Counted from the stretch's first letter, positions 18,468 to 29,400 are shown. The stretch: 64,000 nucleotides of DNA from Sphingomonas yabuuchiae (GCF_001477495.1 NZ_LDTF01000036.1:1-64000), one strand, 5' to 3'. A program made the numbers and translations. The notes: generated by a model from the letters alone, not told the origin.

Positions 18468-19289
18468 TTGAACGATGCAGTGGCGACGAAGCGCGGCCTT
18501 CGGGAGGAATTGGCCGCGGTGCTCGAAGACCCGTCGCGGGACAGCTTCCGCAATCTTCTCCGGGATCATACCGGTGAAGCTGCCAACCTGGACTTCAAGG
18601 CGGAGTGGCCGGCTGACGAGAAGCTGGCACGTCATGTCCTGGCGCTTGGCAACAGCGGTGGAGGCTGCATCGTCATCGGCGTGGCCGAGCGTGCGGACAA
18701 GTCGCTCGATCCCACCGGCCTGACCGAGTTCAAGGACAAGGTCGATGTCACGAAGAAGGTCAATCCGTTGATTCCGGACACGCTGATGCGGAATCTTCAC
18801 ATCGACGACTTCGCGTACGAGACATCGGACTATCAGGCCCTGCAGGGAAAACGCTTCCAGCTGGTCTCGGTACTGCCGAACCCCGAACATCTTCCGTACG
18901 TCGCGGAGCGCGCGAACGGCGACGCTCGAGCGGCCGCCATATACGTCCGCCGTGGCACCGAAAGCGTGGAGGCCAGCCACGAGGAACTCCAGCACATCAT
19001 CAACGCGCGCATCGCCACCGGGCACTCGACGGCAGCGGCGATGAAGCTCGAGGATCATCTCGATCAGCTGCAGGTGCTGAACGATCGCATCCCGAAGACG
19101 CTGGTCGTTCGACGGATGGGCGTTGCAGATCTTGCGGCCCAGTTGCAAAACTTGTCGGCGCTGTCACTGTTCGGTGGCTCTAATCGTAGTCCCAACCCTG
19201 ACTACCCGAAGGAGGACACCCAGGCTTTCATCCGAAGGATGTTCGAGGCGAAGAAGGCTAGGATCCAAAGGGATCTCGACGTCGAGTGA
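18468..19289 (+). CDS. AlbA_2/Schlafen-like domain protein, third gene of the SPARDA operon
   Basis: The 273-residue protein starts at a TTG ten bases after the Argonaute stop, with AGGGAGA upstream. Residues about 35-165 match the AlbA_2 (Schlafen-type putative nucleic-acid or ATP-binding) fold: EAANLDFKAEW, then RHVLALGNSGGGCIVIGVAE, then AIYVRRGTESVEASHEEL. A helical C-terminal extension of about 95 residues follows. Such domains occur in transcription regulators and in several defence genes. SPARDA is described as a two-gene system, so this linked gene may be an accessory or regulator. Spacing supports co-transcription. Confidence 0.85.
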   Translation: MNDAVATKRGLREELAAVLEDPSRDSFRNLLRDHTGEAANLDFKAEWPADEKLARHVLALGNSGGGCIVIGVAERADKSLDPTGLTEFKDKVDVTKKVNPLIPDTLMRNLHIDDFAYETSDYQALQGKRFQLVSVLPNPEHLPYVAERANGDARAAAIYVRRGTESVEASHEELQHIINARIATGHSTAAAMKLEDHLDQLQVLNDRIPKTLVVRRMGVADLAAQLQNLSALSLFGGSNRSPNPDYPKEDTQAFIRRMFEAKKARIQRDLDVE

Positions 19290-19321
19290 CGTCAGGCTTG
19301 AAGGATCGTCGGGATGTCCTG

Positions 19322-22300
19322 TTAGTTCGGTGGGTTCGATCCCGTCGAATGGAAGGCGATTGCGGGAAAAGCCGGCGATCCAGGCGTCCAGAATTCGGCC
19401 GAGTCGGAATGCACTGCGTAGAAGGATCGATCCAAGGTCGCGCGAACGGGCTGCGAAAGCGTAACGGCCTCGACGGTCCATTCATGCTCGCTGAGCCGCT
19501 CCGTCCGGAAGCCGACCGGGAGCGCATCGCCGTCGGCGATGAGCCGTTCGAGATCACCCAGATCGAACGCCGCGGGTTCGATGTCCGGCATGTCGTCCAG
19601 TGCAGCTTCGTCGTCGTCAAGATCGACGGCCGGCGGTGGACGGTTCAGATCCGCGGCGATCATCGCTTCCACGTCGACGACGGCTCCTGACAGGGCGAGC
19701 TCGGCGATGCGCTTGCTGACCGAGGAGAGGATCGGCTGCAGGCCTCCCACCAGGGATTCGAAAAGGCTGATGCGCGACGAGAGGGACTGATAGACCTGGG
19801 TCTCGATCGTGTCCGCATAGTGCAGGTTGACGATCCTGATCTCGTCGAAGCGTTGTCCGAGCCGATCGACCCGGCCGATGCGCTGTTCGACGCGCATCGG
19901 ATTCCACGGCATGTCGTAGTTGATCAGCGATCCGCAGAACTGAAAGTTGAGGCCTTCGGCTGCGGCATCAGTACAGAGCAGGATGTCTCCTTGGCCCTTG
20001 GCGAAGCGGCGCTTGATGTCCGCCCTTGAGACCCACCGCCAGCGTCCGTCGGCGCTGCGGATCTCGCCTCCTCGGCCGGAGAAGCAGATGACCTCACGGT
20101 TCGTGCGGTCGGCTACGAAGTCCCGTAGCGCGTCCATGGTGTCCGTGTAGCCCGTGAACACCATGGTCTGCTGGTAGCCCTCGGCTTCCAGTTTCGACAG
20201 TTCCTCGACGAGCGCCATCGCCTTGCTGTCCGGAGGAAGCTGCTTCACCGCGGTCAGCAGTTCCTCGATCGCCGCGGACTCGAGGAGCTGCCGCGCTTCC
20301 TGGTCGAGGACGGGAGTGTCGTCGACGTCGACCTCCTCACCTTCGTCCTCAAGACCGAGCATGTCGTCTTCGATGGCTTTCGATCGCTCAAGGCGTCCGC
20401 GCAGCGAGCAGGCCAGCGCCGCGAAGCTGGATGACAGCCGCTTGCGGTAGATCGTGAGGATGAAGCCGACCGCAGCACGCTTCTTCTCGTCCGCGTTCGC
20501 GTAGGCGTCGGTGATCAGCTTTTCGGTCGCCTCGTAGAGTTCTCGCTCCTCCGCCGACATGTCGACGAGGCGATCCCGGACATCGCGGGTAGCAATGCGC
20601 ACGTCCAGCTTTCCTGCGGCCTTGTAGCGACGCAGCAGAGCGCGCGTGTGTCGCGAGAGAAGCGCGGCGATCGGTGTCCAGCCCTTCAGGATCCGGATTG
20701 CAGCGGTCCGCTCCGTCGGCGTCAGGCGCCGCCGTTTGATTGACGAGGCGCCCCGGAGGGCGGAGAGCACGGTCTTCACCGCCACGCGGGATAGGGGCGC
20801 ATTTCGCCCGCCCGCGCCCATCCCCGCCGCGCGCGTCTCAGCGAGTTCGCCGTATGTGCGTTCAGTGGCTTGGAAAAGTGCAACGCACGCCTCGAACTCG
20901 TGCGTCGGAACGTTCGGCTGACGAAGCGCCTCGAAGTAGCGCTCGAAGTCGTCCGCGGTCCACTCGTCGGGCAGCCCCAGCAGCGACAGCAGGTCGTACA
21001 GCTCGAGTCCGTTGGTCTGCAGCGGCGTGGCGGTCAGCAGTACGAGACCCCGCGTACGGTGCTTCAGCTCGCGAAGAAGACGCATGAGCATGTTCGGCTC
21101 GGACTTCCGACCGGACCGTGAGACGCGAGCGTGGTGGGCTTCGTCCACCACGACCAGATCGTATTCCTCGGCACCGACCAGTTCCGGCCAACGCTCGCGC
21201 CGTCGGGCGAGATGGCTCGACATGATCACGAACGGCTCGCGCGACCAGTCCGATCGAGATACCGGCATGGCAACAATCTGCTTCGTTGCCGGATCATACC
21301 GGAGCATGTTCTGGCCGTCGTACATCGGCCAGTTCAGTGCGAACTTCTCACGCAGCTCGGCCTGCCACTGCGCGCAGACGTTGGCGGGTGCGAGGATGAT
21401 GCCTCTGCGCATGCGGCCCGCGAGCCAGGACTGCCGTAGGATCAGGCCGGCCTGGATGGTCTTGCCCAATCCGACCTCGTCGGCGATCAGCAGCCTCGGA
21501 GCATGATCCCGATGATCGCCGTACATGCGCAGGAACGCCTTGCGCTGATGCGGCCATGCATCGACGGGGCTCGTGGCTTCACCGACCCAGATGCCACCCT
21601 CCGGATCGTTCGCAGCGACAGCGATGCGGTCCCACAGGGAGGTATGGCTGGCCGCTTGCTCCACCGCCGCTGGATTCTGCACGATCACGGCAGGTGTTGC
21701 GGGTTCGTTCGGCTGATCGTCCCGGTCGTCACGTCGCGCGTCGTCGATCCGGGCGGGTATCTGGTCGTCGGGCGGCAGGAACTTCAGCAGCGCGTCGCGG
21801 ATCGCGGTCGGAACGTCGACAACCAGGATGCTTTCGGCTCGGTTGTTCCAATATCTCGCGAAGCAGGTGTCCTCGTCGTCGACGTACTCAGCAGCGGCGC
21901 CCCACGACGTGAACACGCTGATCGACTCGCCGTTGAGCTTCCAGCCCTGATAGGTCTCGTTGAGAGACCCGGTGAACGCCAGCCGGTTGCCGGTCTTGTC
22001 CTCGATGACGCCCGATTTCTCGTGAAAGATGACTGTGCCCGCGATTGGCTTGCGCGTCCCAGGCACGCATCGCACCGCGATGCGCACGTCGAGCAGTCCG
22101 TGCGCTACCAGCCAAGCGAGCAGTTCGAGCGCCTTGCGCTCGTCACCTTCCGGCGCGTCGGGCAACGCGTCGCCGACGCGATCGGCAACGAGTTCCGCCA
22201 TCGCCAGACCGCTCTCAATTGCATGGACCTCGTCCTCGTTCAGGGTGCAGCCCACGATCAGGCGCATCCGTCCTTCGTTCATCGCCAGGTGCTCGATCCC

Positions 22301-22453
22301 GGCCGATGCGAGCGCCAGCCCGGCCGCCGTGAAGTAGCCGGTGATGCGATCGTATCGCGTCGCCGTGGAGAGCGCCGGGACGTAGAACTTCCGCACGAGG
22401 TCGCCGTCCTCGCGCGTGAACTTGCGTTTCCAGGTCCGGTCCGTGAGCAGCAT
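19322..22453 (-). CDS. PLD-domain SNF2 helicase of a BREX/DISARM-related operon
   Basis: The 1043-residue protein has an N-terminal phospholipase-D-like region (residues about 30-190: YDRITGYFTAAGLALA, FHEKSGVIEDKTGNR, FTGSLNETYQGW) with an H-x-K motif. A SNF2/RapA-type helicase follows: Walker A ADEVGLGKTIQAGLIL (about 325-340), DEAH box VVVDEAHHARV (about 430) and C-terminal motif VI MRVEQRIGRVDRLGQ (about 880). It resembles the helicases of DISARM class 1 (DrmD) and related systems. Its ATG overlaps the stop of the membrane-protein gene by one base (TGATG). It ends convergent to the SPARDA operon, 32 bases apart. Confidence 0.9.
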   Translation of the reverse strand: MLLTDRTWKRKFTREDGDLVRKFYVPALSTATRYDRITGYFTAAGLALASAGIEHLAMNEGRMRLIVGCTLNEDEVHAIESGLAMAELVADRVGDALPDAPEGDERKALELLAWLVAHGLLDVRIAVRCVPGTRKPIAGTVIFHEKSGVIEDKTGNRLAFTGSLNETYQGWKLNGESISVFTSWGAAAEYVDDEDTCFARYWNNRAESILVVDVPTAIRDALLKFLPPDDQIPARIDDARRDDRDDQPNEPATPAVIVQNPAAVEQAASHTSLWDRIAVAANDPEGGIWVGEATSPVDAWPHQRKAFLRMYGDHRDHAPRLLIADEVGLGKTIQAGLILRQSWLAGRMRRGIILAPANVCAQWQAELREKFALNWPMYDGQNMLRYDPATKQIVAMPVSRSDWSREPFVIMSSHLARRRERWPELVGAEEYDLVVVDEAHHARVSRSGRKSEPNMLMRLLRELKHRTRGLVLLTATPLQTNGLELYDLLSLLGLPDEWTADDFERYFEALRQPNVPTHEFEACVALFQATERTYGELAETRAAGMGAGGRNAPLSRVAVKTVLSALRGASSIKRRRLTPTERTAAIRILKGWTPIAALLSRHTRALLRRYKAAGKLDVRIATRDVRDRLVDMSAEERELYEATEKLITDAYANADEKKRAAVGFILTIYRKRLSSSFAALACSLRGRLERSKAIEDDMLGLEDEGEEVDVDDTPVLDQEARQLLESAAIEELLTAVKQLPPDSKAMALVEELSKLEAEGYQQTMVFTGYTDTMDALRDFVADRTNREVICFSGRGGEIRSADGRWRWVSRADIKRRFAKGQGDILLCTDAAAEGLNFQFCGSLINYDMPWNPMRVEQRIGRVDRLGQRFDEIRIVNLHYADTIETQVYQSLSSRISLFESLVGGLQPILSSVSKRIAELALSGAVVDVEAMIAADLNRPPPAVDLDDDEAALDDMPDIEPAAFDLGDLERLIADGDALPVGFRTERLSEHEWTVEAVTLSQPVRATLDRSFYAVHSDSAEFWTPGSPAFPAIAFHSTGSNPPN

Positions 22454-23028
22454 CAGTGGGCCTTCGGTTCTGCGATCATCTGCTCGCGGGTGGAGCGGCC
22501 GGCGTTGGCGGAACGGGACTTGGCGGGGTCGGCGTTGGGGCCTGGTAGGCTGGCGCGCGGGGCGGCGGCGTCGAGCCCCGGCGATCGGTGTCCGGGAGCG
22601 ACGGTGGCTGTGGTCGATGGTTTCTGTCGGTCATTGGTCTGCACCACGTTGGCTGTCGTGAAGGAGAACAAACATAGAAGACTGACGGGAAAGGTCCAAA
22701 GGGAAACGCCATTCAGTACGTCTACGCTTCGGGTTGATGGCGGGGTGTGATCGTTGAGCGCGGACCGCCGCTTGTTCGCGGCGTTGCGGGCGGCCTGGAA
22801 GCTGATCGTCAGTGCGAGAAGACCGACGAAGTTGAAGAACCAGGCCGCAAGCAGAGCCGGCTTGAGCACGGCATCCTTCAGCGGAGCGACGTCTCCGACG
22901 AACGCGATCGAAGCCGCGAAGAGCGCCGTATGGACGAGACCGACGAAAGCGTCGCGGCCGGCATCGTTCTGGGCGTGAGCCAGATCGATGCCGTCGCGTT
23001 CGTGATTGTAGTCGCTCTCCGACCGCAT
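22453..23028 (-). CDS. Small membrane protein between methylase and helicase genes
   Basis: The 191-residue protein is not recognised. Three hydrophobic segments are visible: about 28-48 (FVGLVHTALFAASIAFVG), 55-78 (AVLKPALLAAWFFNFVGLL) and 108-128 (VSLWTFPVSLLCLFSFTTA). A disordered Ala/Pro/Thr-rich tail of about 60 residues follows. It is inserted between the methylase (6-base gap) and the helicase (1-base overlap), so it is part of the operon. A membrane protein is not a standard member of DISARM or BREX. It could tether the complex or act as an effector. Confidence 0.75.
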   Translation of the reverse strand: MRSESDYNHERDGIDLAHAQNDAGRDAFVGLVHTALFAASIAFVGDVAPLKDAVLKPALLAAWFFNFVGLLALTISFQAARNAANKRRSALNDHTPPSTRSVDVLNGVSLWTFPVSLLCLFSFTTANVVQTNDRQKPSTTATVAPGHRSPGLDAAAPRASLPGPNADPAKSRSANAGRSTREQMIAEPKAH

Positions 23029-23034
23029 CGTGGA

Positions 23035-25929
23035 TCAGGCGTCCAGCGGATCGTACAGGGACAGCTGCTTCGGCGCGCCGATCTCATCGCCGTAGACGAT
23101 GCGGCGGAGCTTCTCCAGCGCATCGAAGTCGTCCGCAGCCGGCTTGATCGCATCGTCGGCTTCGATGCCGGAGAACGTCTTGGACGGCGGCAGGACCTCT
23201 AGCAGGACTTCGAGAGCCACCTTGAACTCGTCGTCGTCGAGCAGGCCGTTCGCTTCCAACATATCGCGAGCGGCTTCGACGCTGGTCTTCTGTGCCGTCT
23301 GAGCCGCGTGATGGAGCGCATCGATCATTCCACGCGAGCCGTTCGCTGGACCCAACGCACCCTTGGCGACGCGCGTGGCCGAGTCCCACAGCTTGAGATC
23401 CGACCCCTTCTTCTCCGCCAGTCGTCCAACGACTTGGGTCATGTCGAGACCGACGGCACGCGCCAGCCGCAGACCTTCGTCGTAGGCGAACTGCGGTGCG
23501 CGGAATGCGTCCCACGCCAATGCGACCCATGCGGTAGCGGGGTCCATGTCATTCGCTGCACGCCGGTCGGCGAGCTGAGCGAGACGCCATGCCTTCACTT
23601 CGCGACGTGCGGCGTTCAATGCGTCCTCGGGGCGCACGGCGTAGGGATCGAACTCCTCGAGCAGATCACCCTGAGATCCCCTCTTCGCCGGCGGTAGTGG
23701 CGCCGGGTTGCCGCGGGTAAGCGGCCAGTGGCGTGAAAACGCCTCCAGCGCAGGACCAAAGCTCGCTAGGTAGAGGTCGACGCCGGTGATGCCGGCGATC
23801 TGGAAATCCCCAATGCGTTCGCGAACCGCCTTCGCGACGAGCGGCTCGACGTCTTCCCAGTAATTTGCTTCATCGCCTTCATCAATACGGGGCCGGCAGA
23901 CTAGAAAGATCGTGGAGTTTGCGGCAGCCTTATCCTTGATGTGTAGCGACCCTGAGGCTTCGGTGTTGACCGGCCAGGACGCCGTGATGACGAAGCCTGC
24001 GTGCATCAGCGACATCGCCAACGCATCCCACGCGCCTGTATCCTTATGCGTGAACATGACGGTCATGATGCCGTCGTCCTTCAGGACGCGACGACATTCG
24101 GCGAAAATGCCAGCCATCTTGTCCTGATAGTCGCGGTTGGCGAGCTTGGCAGCACCCTTCTGCCCTTGGAAATGAGTCTTATTGGCGACCGCCTCACTTT
24201 CTTTGTCGGCGAGACGGCGGGTGAACAACTCTGGCACGACCAGGCCGGCAGTGCGTTTGAGCCAGACGTAAAAGAAGTCGGACAGCTCGGCATACATTAC
24301 GTTGGCGCCGTAGGGCGGATCCATCACGACTGCGTCGACCGATCGATCGGCGATGTGTGGCATTGATGCCCCAGAGCCGTTGGTCACCGCAATCGTTCCG
24401 GTGACTTTCTGTACGGCATCCAGCATATCACCACGCTTATTGGCTCCGACCATTCCAATAAGCTCTCGTAGGGACTTGCCGGTTGCCTCGATCGCCCAAT
24501 CGAAGCCCATGCCTTCGATGAGGAGGGCCATCTCGGCATAGGACCACTTGAATGCAAAGTCGTGTCGATCAAAGGTGTTTGCCAACGTCTCACGATTGAC
24601 GATCCAACGCGTCATCCGCGAATTATAATCGCGTAGCTTGTCCATACCGATGGCGACATATACATAGGCCATCGCGCGAACTTCTGTCAGCGAGCCGTTC
24701 GATCGATCAGCTTCCAACATTTCTTGAAAGACCTCGACGGCTACCCCATGCGCCAATAGCTGGCGCGGTGAGAACATATCCCTCCAAAGGGGCATACCGT
24801 ACTGGCGGGGGCGATCGTCGTTAGTATTTTCGGGATACGCCTCGTTTGGCACGATATCCATCGCCTCCCACTCAGGAAGTTTGTCCGATAGTAAAGTAGC
24901 TACGAGCCCGCGATTGTCATCATTGGCGGTTGGCGCGCGATATCCGCGCACCCACTTCATCCGGTTCTTCCCGGTCTTGGTCTTGGTAATCACCTGTCTT
25001 TTGTAGACAACCGTGAACAGTTGCTCACCCATTCCGCCTGCTTGGGCTTGGCGTTTGATCTCGTCGCCATCAATCGGACGCCCACAATCAGGAAACGGAC
25101 AAATTCCATCGCCACCAGCTATCGTGCTTGGAGCGTGATCCTTACTGCTATCGACGATCTTGAAAGTGCAATGGCGAGCCGTGTCTCCGACGCCTGATGC
25201 CAAGTGCGTGACGATCGCTACGCCGGTTCCGTCAGGCGCAAGGCGCCAGTTAGGTGACAACGGCACCTGACCGGCACAGTATGGGCAGGCGATCGTGCGT
25301 GCCCACAGGTAAGCGTCGGGGCGGCAGTCCTTTTCGGGTTCCGCTGGGAACACGGTGGTCAAACGTGCTCGCACCTCACTTGCCCAAGTTGGTCCGATTG
25401 CTTCGTATTCCTGCAGTAGTTGGGCACCAAACTTGGCAGGATATTCGATTGTAGCTTTCTCGATGAGGCTAGCGACGGGGTTCAGATCGTTCGCAGCTGC
25501 CGACAGCCCCAAGCGGTAGGCCTCGAAAGGTATCGCTCCACCGCCGGCAGTTGGATCAAGGACCACGAACTCCTTATCTCCCAGGAGGTCGCCGAGCTCT
25601 TCCTCAGTAGGGTTGTGCAGGAAAGCTCGCGGATACCCATAGGCGTTAGCGCCGAGCCGCTCGCCTTGACGATCGGCGCGAGCGATCCGAACCCGCGCAG
25701 CAATCGGATCGCCGTGAATGCCGAGCGCATGCTTGAATGCGTCGCGATCCGCGTCCTCGGGCAGGATCGAAGCTAAGACTGCCGCGCGCGAAGCCACCAG
25801 CGGCCTCCGCGCCCACCAAACATGCAGCCGATTGGGCGCCGGGAAAGGGGTCATCGGGGTGCGCTCGCGCACGCTCTCGATGCCGATCTCGGCGATGGGC
25901 AAATAACGCTCGATCAGGCGAGTTGTCAT
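23035..25929 (-). CDS. DUF1156-domain DNA adenine methyltransferase (PglXI-like)
   Basis: The protein has about 964 residues. The N-terminus matches DUF1156 (RLIERYLPIAEIGIESVRER, LHVWWARRPLVASRAAVLAS). SAM motif I is VLDPTAGGGAIPFEAYRLG (about residue 125). A CxxC zinc-ribbon-like region lies near 215-285 (CPYCAGQVPL, CPFPDCGRPI). The catalytic motif is DAVVMDPPYGANVMYAEL (about 540), of the DPPY type that methylates adenine N6. In BREX type 3 and related systems such enzymes mark self DNA. The ATG at 25929 is chosen; a TTG at 25944, abutting the previous stop, is an alternative. It is co-transcribed with the DUF499 ATPase. Confidence 0.92.
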   Translation of the reverse strand: MTTRLIERYLPIAEIGIESVRERTPMTPFPAPNRLHVWWARRPLVASRAAVLASILPEDADRDAFKHALGIHGDPIAARVRIARADRQGERLGANAYGYPRAFLHNPTEEELGDLLGDKEFVVLDPTAGGGAIPFEAYRLGLSAAANDLNPVASLIEKATIEYPAKFGAQLLQEYEAIGPTWASEVRARLTTVFPAEPEKDCRPDAYLWARTIACPYCAGQVPLSPNWRLAPDGTGVAIVTHLASGVGDTARHCTFKIVDSSKDHAPSTIAGGDGICPFPDCGRPIDGDEIKRQAQAGGMGEQLFTVVYKRQVITKTKTGKNRMKWVRGYRAPTANDDNRGLVATLLSDKLPEWEAMDIVPNEAYPENTNDDRPRQYGMPLWRDMFSPRQLLAHGVAVEVFQEMLEADRSNGSLTEVRAMAYVYVAIGMDKLRDYNSRMTRWIVNRETLANTFDRHDFAFKWSYAEMALLIEGMGFDWAIEATGKSLRELIGMVGANKRGDMLDAVQKVTGTIAVTNGSGASMPHIADRSVDAVVMDPPYGANVMYAELSDFFYVWLKRTAGLVVPELFTRRLADKESEAVANKTHFQGQKGAAKLANRDYQDKMAGIFAECRRVLKDDGIMTVMFTHKDTGAWDALAMSLMHAGFVITASWPVNTEASGSLHIKDKAAANSTIFLVCRPRIDEGDEANYWEDVEPLVAKAVRERIGDFQIAGITGVDLYLASFGPALEAFSRHWPLTRGNPAPLPPAKRGSQGDLLEEFDPYAVRPEDALNAARREVKAWRLAQLADRRAANDMDPATAWVALAWDAFRAPQFAYDEGLRLARAVGLDMTQVVGRLAEKKGSDLKLWDSATRVAKGALGPANGSRGMIDALHHAAQTAQKTSVEAARDMLEANGLLDDDEFKVALEVLLEVLPPSKTFSGIEADDAIKPAADDFDALEKLRRIVYGDEIGAPKQLSLYDPLDA

Positions 25930-25944
25930 ACGGTCGTCTTTCAA

Positions 25945-26421
25945 TCAGCGAGCGGTTGAAGTGAGAAGGACTCGAAGCGCGGTCAGCACGCGGCGCGGGT
26001 TCTTGCGGTGTACGGCCATGCCCAGCCAGTAGGCGGCCTCCTCGCGCGGCATCTCCTCGATGCCTTCCGCTACCTGCACCATCGCGGAGCGCGATCGCAT
26101 CGGCGCGAGCACGCGGAACATAAGCGCGAGGCGGAGGGCAGCCGCCTCGTCGATGGGAAGACGGAGGCCATCGATCGGCATCACGTCGAGCCGGATGCCC
26201 GCGTCCTTCAGGCGCTTGAAGATGCGGATCTGGTTGATCTCCAGATTACGACCCGCCAGTCCGGCCACGCGGATCGGCGTGACGATATGCGGACTTGCGG
26301 ACGACGGCATCTGCCAGATGTCCACCTGCAGTTCGTTGCCGACGCGTCGCGCGCGCACCTCGTATGAAGGCTGGATCGCTGGCCGGTTCATGTAGTCGGC
26401 TTTCATTCTTGCATTCATCAT
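25945..26421 (-). CDS. Small conserved protein of the DUF499-DUF1156 operon
   Basis: The 158-residue soluble protein starts MMNARMKADYMNR. The ATG overlaps the stop of the DUF499 gene (ATGA), and the next gene follows at once. The C-terminal half (FRVLAPMRSRSAMVQVAEGI, EEAAYWLGMAVHRKNPRRVL) is helical. It looks like one of the small DUF proteins regularly found beside DUF499 and DUF1156 genes, possibly DUF7680 or a DUF3780 counterpart, but I am not certain which. No catalytic motif is visible; an adaptor role is likely. Confidence 0.75.
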   Translation of the reverse strand: MMNARMKADYMNRPAIQPSYEVRARRVGNELQVDIWQMPSSASPHIVTPIRVAGLAGRNLEINQIRIFKRLKDAGIRLDVMPIDGLRLPIDEAAALRLALMFRVLAPMRSRSAMVQVAEGIEEMPREEAAYWLGMAVHRKNPRRVLTALRVLLTSTAR

Positions 26422-29400
26422 GCTGCCACCTCCGCAGAGGCTTCCACGAACGCAGCGGCGGAGCCGAAGCGCGTGAGGCGCTCGGTGATCTTCTCCGCAG
26501 CGTCCGTCGTGAGATCCAGCCCGTCGGCGAAGGTCATTCGGATGACGACGTCGAACCGCTTCTCGCTGGCTGCGCGGAGCAGCGGCTCGACGTACTCCTT
26601 CAGGCTCTTCATCTCGCCGATCGTACCATCCGCCTTGATCGTGAGATCGCCGCCGGCAGCCGTGGACAGATCCCCGTCGATCTCGACGCGCTTGATAGCG
26701 TCGGGCACGGCATCGGCGACCGCCAGCAGCTTGAACGCATCTGCGTACTCGAAGGGAGAGATCGTCAGGGAGGCCAGGCGGCTGGCTTTGCTACTGCGTG
26801 CCTTCTGGAAGACGACCGTCAGCGCTTCCTTCAGGACGCCCTCGTGCGTGAAGACCGCACCCGCTCCGTAAGTGCTTCCAGGCTCCCTCACGGCCGATGC
26901 CGCGCCGGCGCCGCTCGGCGTTCCGATGACGGGCGTCGATCCGCCAACCTGCTGGAAGCCCTGATCCTGGGCGCCGTTCGTCGACGACCCGGCCGGACCG
27001 TCGCCACTGGTGGCAGTGCCACCGGACGGCGTGCTGACCACCACCCTCGGCCAGATGCCGTGCTCCTTGGCGTAGTCGGCGGTGAAGATGACCGACGACT
27101 CGTCGATGACGATGCTCGGCATCGGCTCGCCCTGACCGGCGACGAGATCCTCGCGCCTGTAGACGAAGAGGCCGTCCTCGATGCCCTTGCGGACCATCTT
27201 CTTGAACGGGTCGTCGCCGATGTGCATCGGCAGGCTGGCGTCCTTGCGGAACTCCTCGCGAAGCGCCGCCGTCGTGATCTGCCGCTTGAGCTTCAGTGGT
27301 GTCCGGTCACGGATGAACGCCGGCGCGTCGGGCGCGTCCTCCGGCGACTTCAGCTTTCCGCTGGCGGCGAGCTGCCGGACCACTTGGGTCTGCCCGATCC
27401 CAGGATTGGCTGCCGTCGCGGGATTGTCGATCGATGCGTACGCCAGACTGACCAGTCCCTCGCCAAGCGCCGCCTTCGACGGGTATAGGAGGTGGCGATA
27501 GCAACCTTGGATTGCGACGGCGACCGACGACTCCGCCCGGCTTTCCAAGCGAAGGATCTCTTGCTGCTGGTGTTCGGCGAGGTCGATCAGGCGTTCCGGA
27601 CGCTTCAGCTCGGACAGCGCCAGGCGGCGGGCCATCGCCTCGCGCATCTGCGGGACCGTGCGTTCGTCCGCCAGCAGGAACACGAGGTTGTTCCGCAGCA
27701 TCCGGAACTTGTCGCCTTCGCTGCCCTTGCGCGTGTACATGTTGGCGATGAACTCGGGAACCTCTTCGAGCTGCGACGAAACCTCTAGCGTCTCGTGCTT
27801 GACGACCACCAGCCGCGGCTTCCCTTCGCCTACGTCGTCCGGCACGTCGAACGCGCCGGCCGGGAATAGGATCGGGTCGAATGTCGGTCGGGATCCGCTG
27901 AAGATGTCCTTGATCCGGCTGTCGAGCTCGAGACGCACGCGCTCGGCATCGATGCCCTTCTCCTCTCTCGCGATGATCTGCGTCAGGTTCGCCTCCGCAT
28001 TGAATCGCAGGGGCGCACCGGGGCGGTCGTCGAGATAGGCGCTGTCCGTCTGGAAGCGGACGAGGCTTGCCTCCAGCAGGTCGAGATCGGATGCCGGCGA
28101 TGCGATCGAATAGCGCAGCTGCGCTGGCGTGATGCCACGCAGCTCGTTGTTGAAGGCCAGCGTGTGCACGAAGATCGTTCTGGCGGCATACGACGCGTAA
28201 GGCAGCAGGCCTGCGTTGACGTCGACATCTATCTGCTGCGCCAGCGCCGGCTTGCCAGAGGAGCCTGCGACGTCGTTGTTGATCGCAGGAACGAAGGCCG
28301 ACTGTCCGAGCCTGGTCGTGAACTCCCGCTGGACGCTGTCCTGGCTGAGGTCGATGTGATGCGCGTGGATCGCGTAGGCGTCCGCGACGCGGCTCTGCCA
28401 TATGCAGGAGATGGTCTTCGCGAGTATGCGTAGCATGCCGCGCACGCGCTGGAAGTCGGCCAGCGTCGACGTCTTGTCTGTGAGGGTGTCGATCAGATCC
28501 GGATGGAAAGGATAGGTGTCGATGAGCTTCGAGCCCCGAGCACCCTCCCGATTTTCGACGCGCTTGTCCGCCCAGATCGGGGCGAAGGCTGTTGCCACGT
28601 CAGCGGCACCCGACCGGACCTCTTCGAACAGGCGCCGCCTCAGCACCGCCACGGTCTCGTCGTCGCCCGTAGGGTTCAGGATGGTCGCCTTGCGGCCGGA
28701 GACGCTCTCCGCCTCCGAAATGAGTTTCGCCACGGCCTCGTTCTCCGCGGCGAAGGCGTCGGTCGCCTTGCCGTCGGAACGGACCGCCAGCGTGAAGACG
28801 ATCGCGGCCCTCGGCGAGGACTCCACTGCGGAGAACAATGCCTTGATGAACCCGGCGAGCTGATCTCGGCCACCTGCGCCGGGGCTCTTGCGCAGGTACT
28901 CCCCGATCTCGTCCAGAACGATCAGCGACGGCTGGTCGCCGAGCAGTTCCGCCAAAGTCTCCGAGCCCGGCGCACGGCGTTCCACGTCGGACGCCCGGAC
29001 CCGCTCATATCCCTCGCGACCGCGCAGCTGATAGGCGAGTTCGCCCCATGGCGTGTAGGCGAGAATGCCGTCTCCCATCGAGCGGCCATTGGTTGGGTCA
29101 GCCGCTTCGCCATCGAAGGCCGCGACTCGTGCACTGCCCGACATGATGACGTCGGTGAATTCGGACATGTTCGGAATGGCTGCCGCGTTGCGCGCCGCAT
29201 GGATCAGCGCGATCAGACCGTGGGTCTTGCCGCCGCCGAAGCTCGTATCGAGGCGGAACACGGAGGAGACGGCGCCGGGTGTACCGGACAGCCGTCTCAG
29301 CACCTGATCGAGAAGCTCGCGGAGACCTGCCGTGGGATAGGTGTTCTCGAAGAACCGGACGGGATCGACGTAGTCGGGCTTACCTGTCCCGTTCACGACG

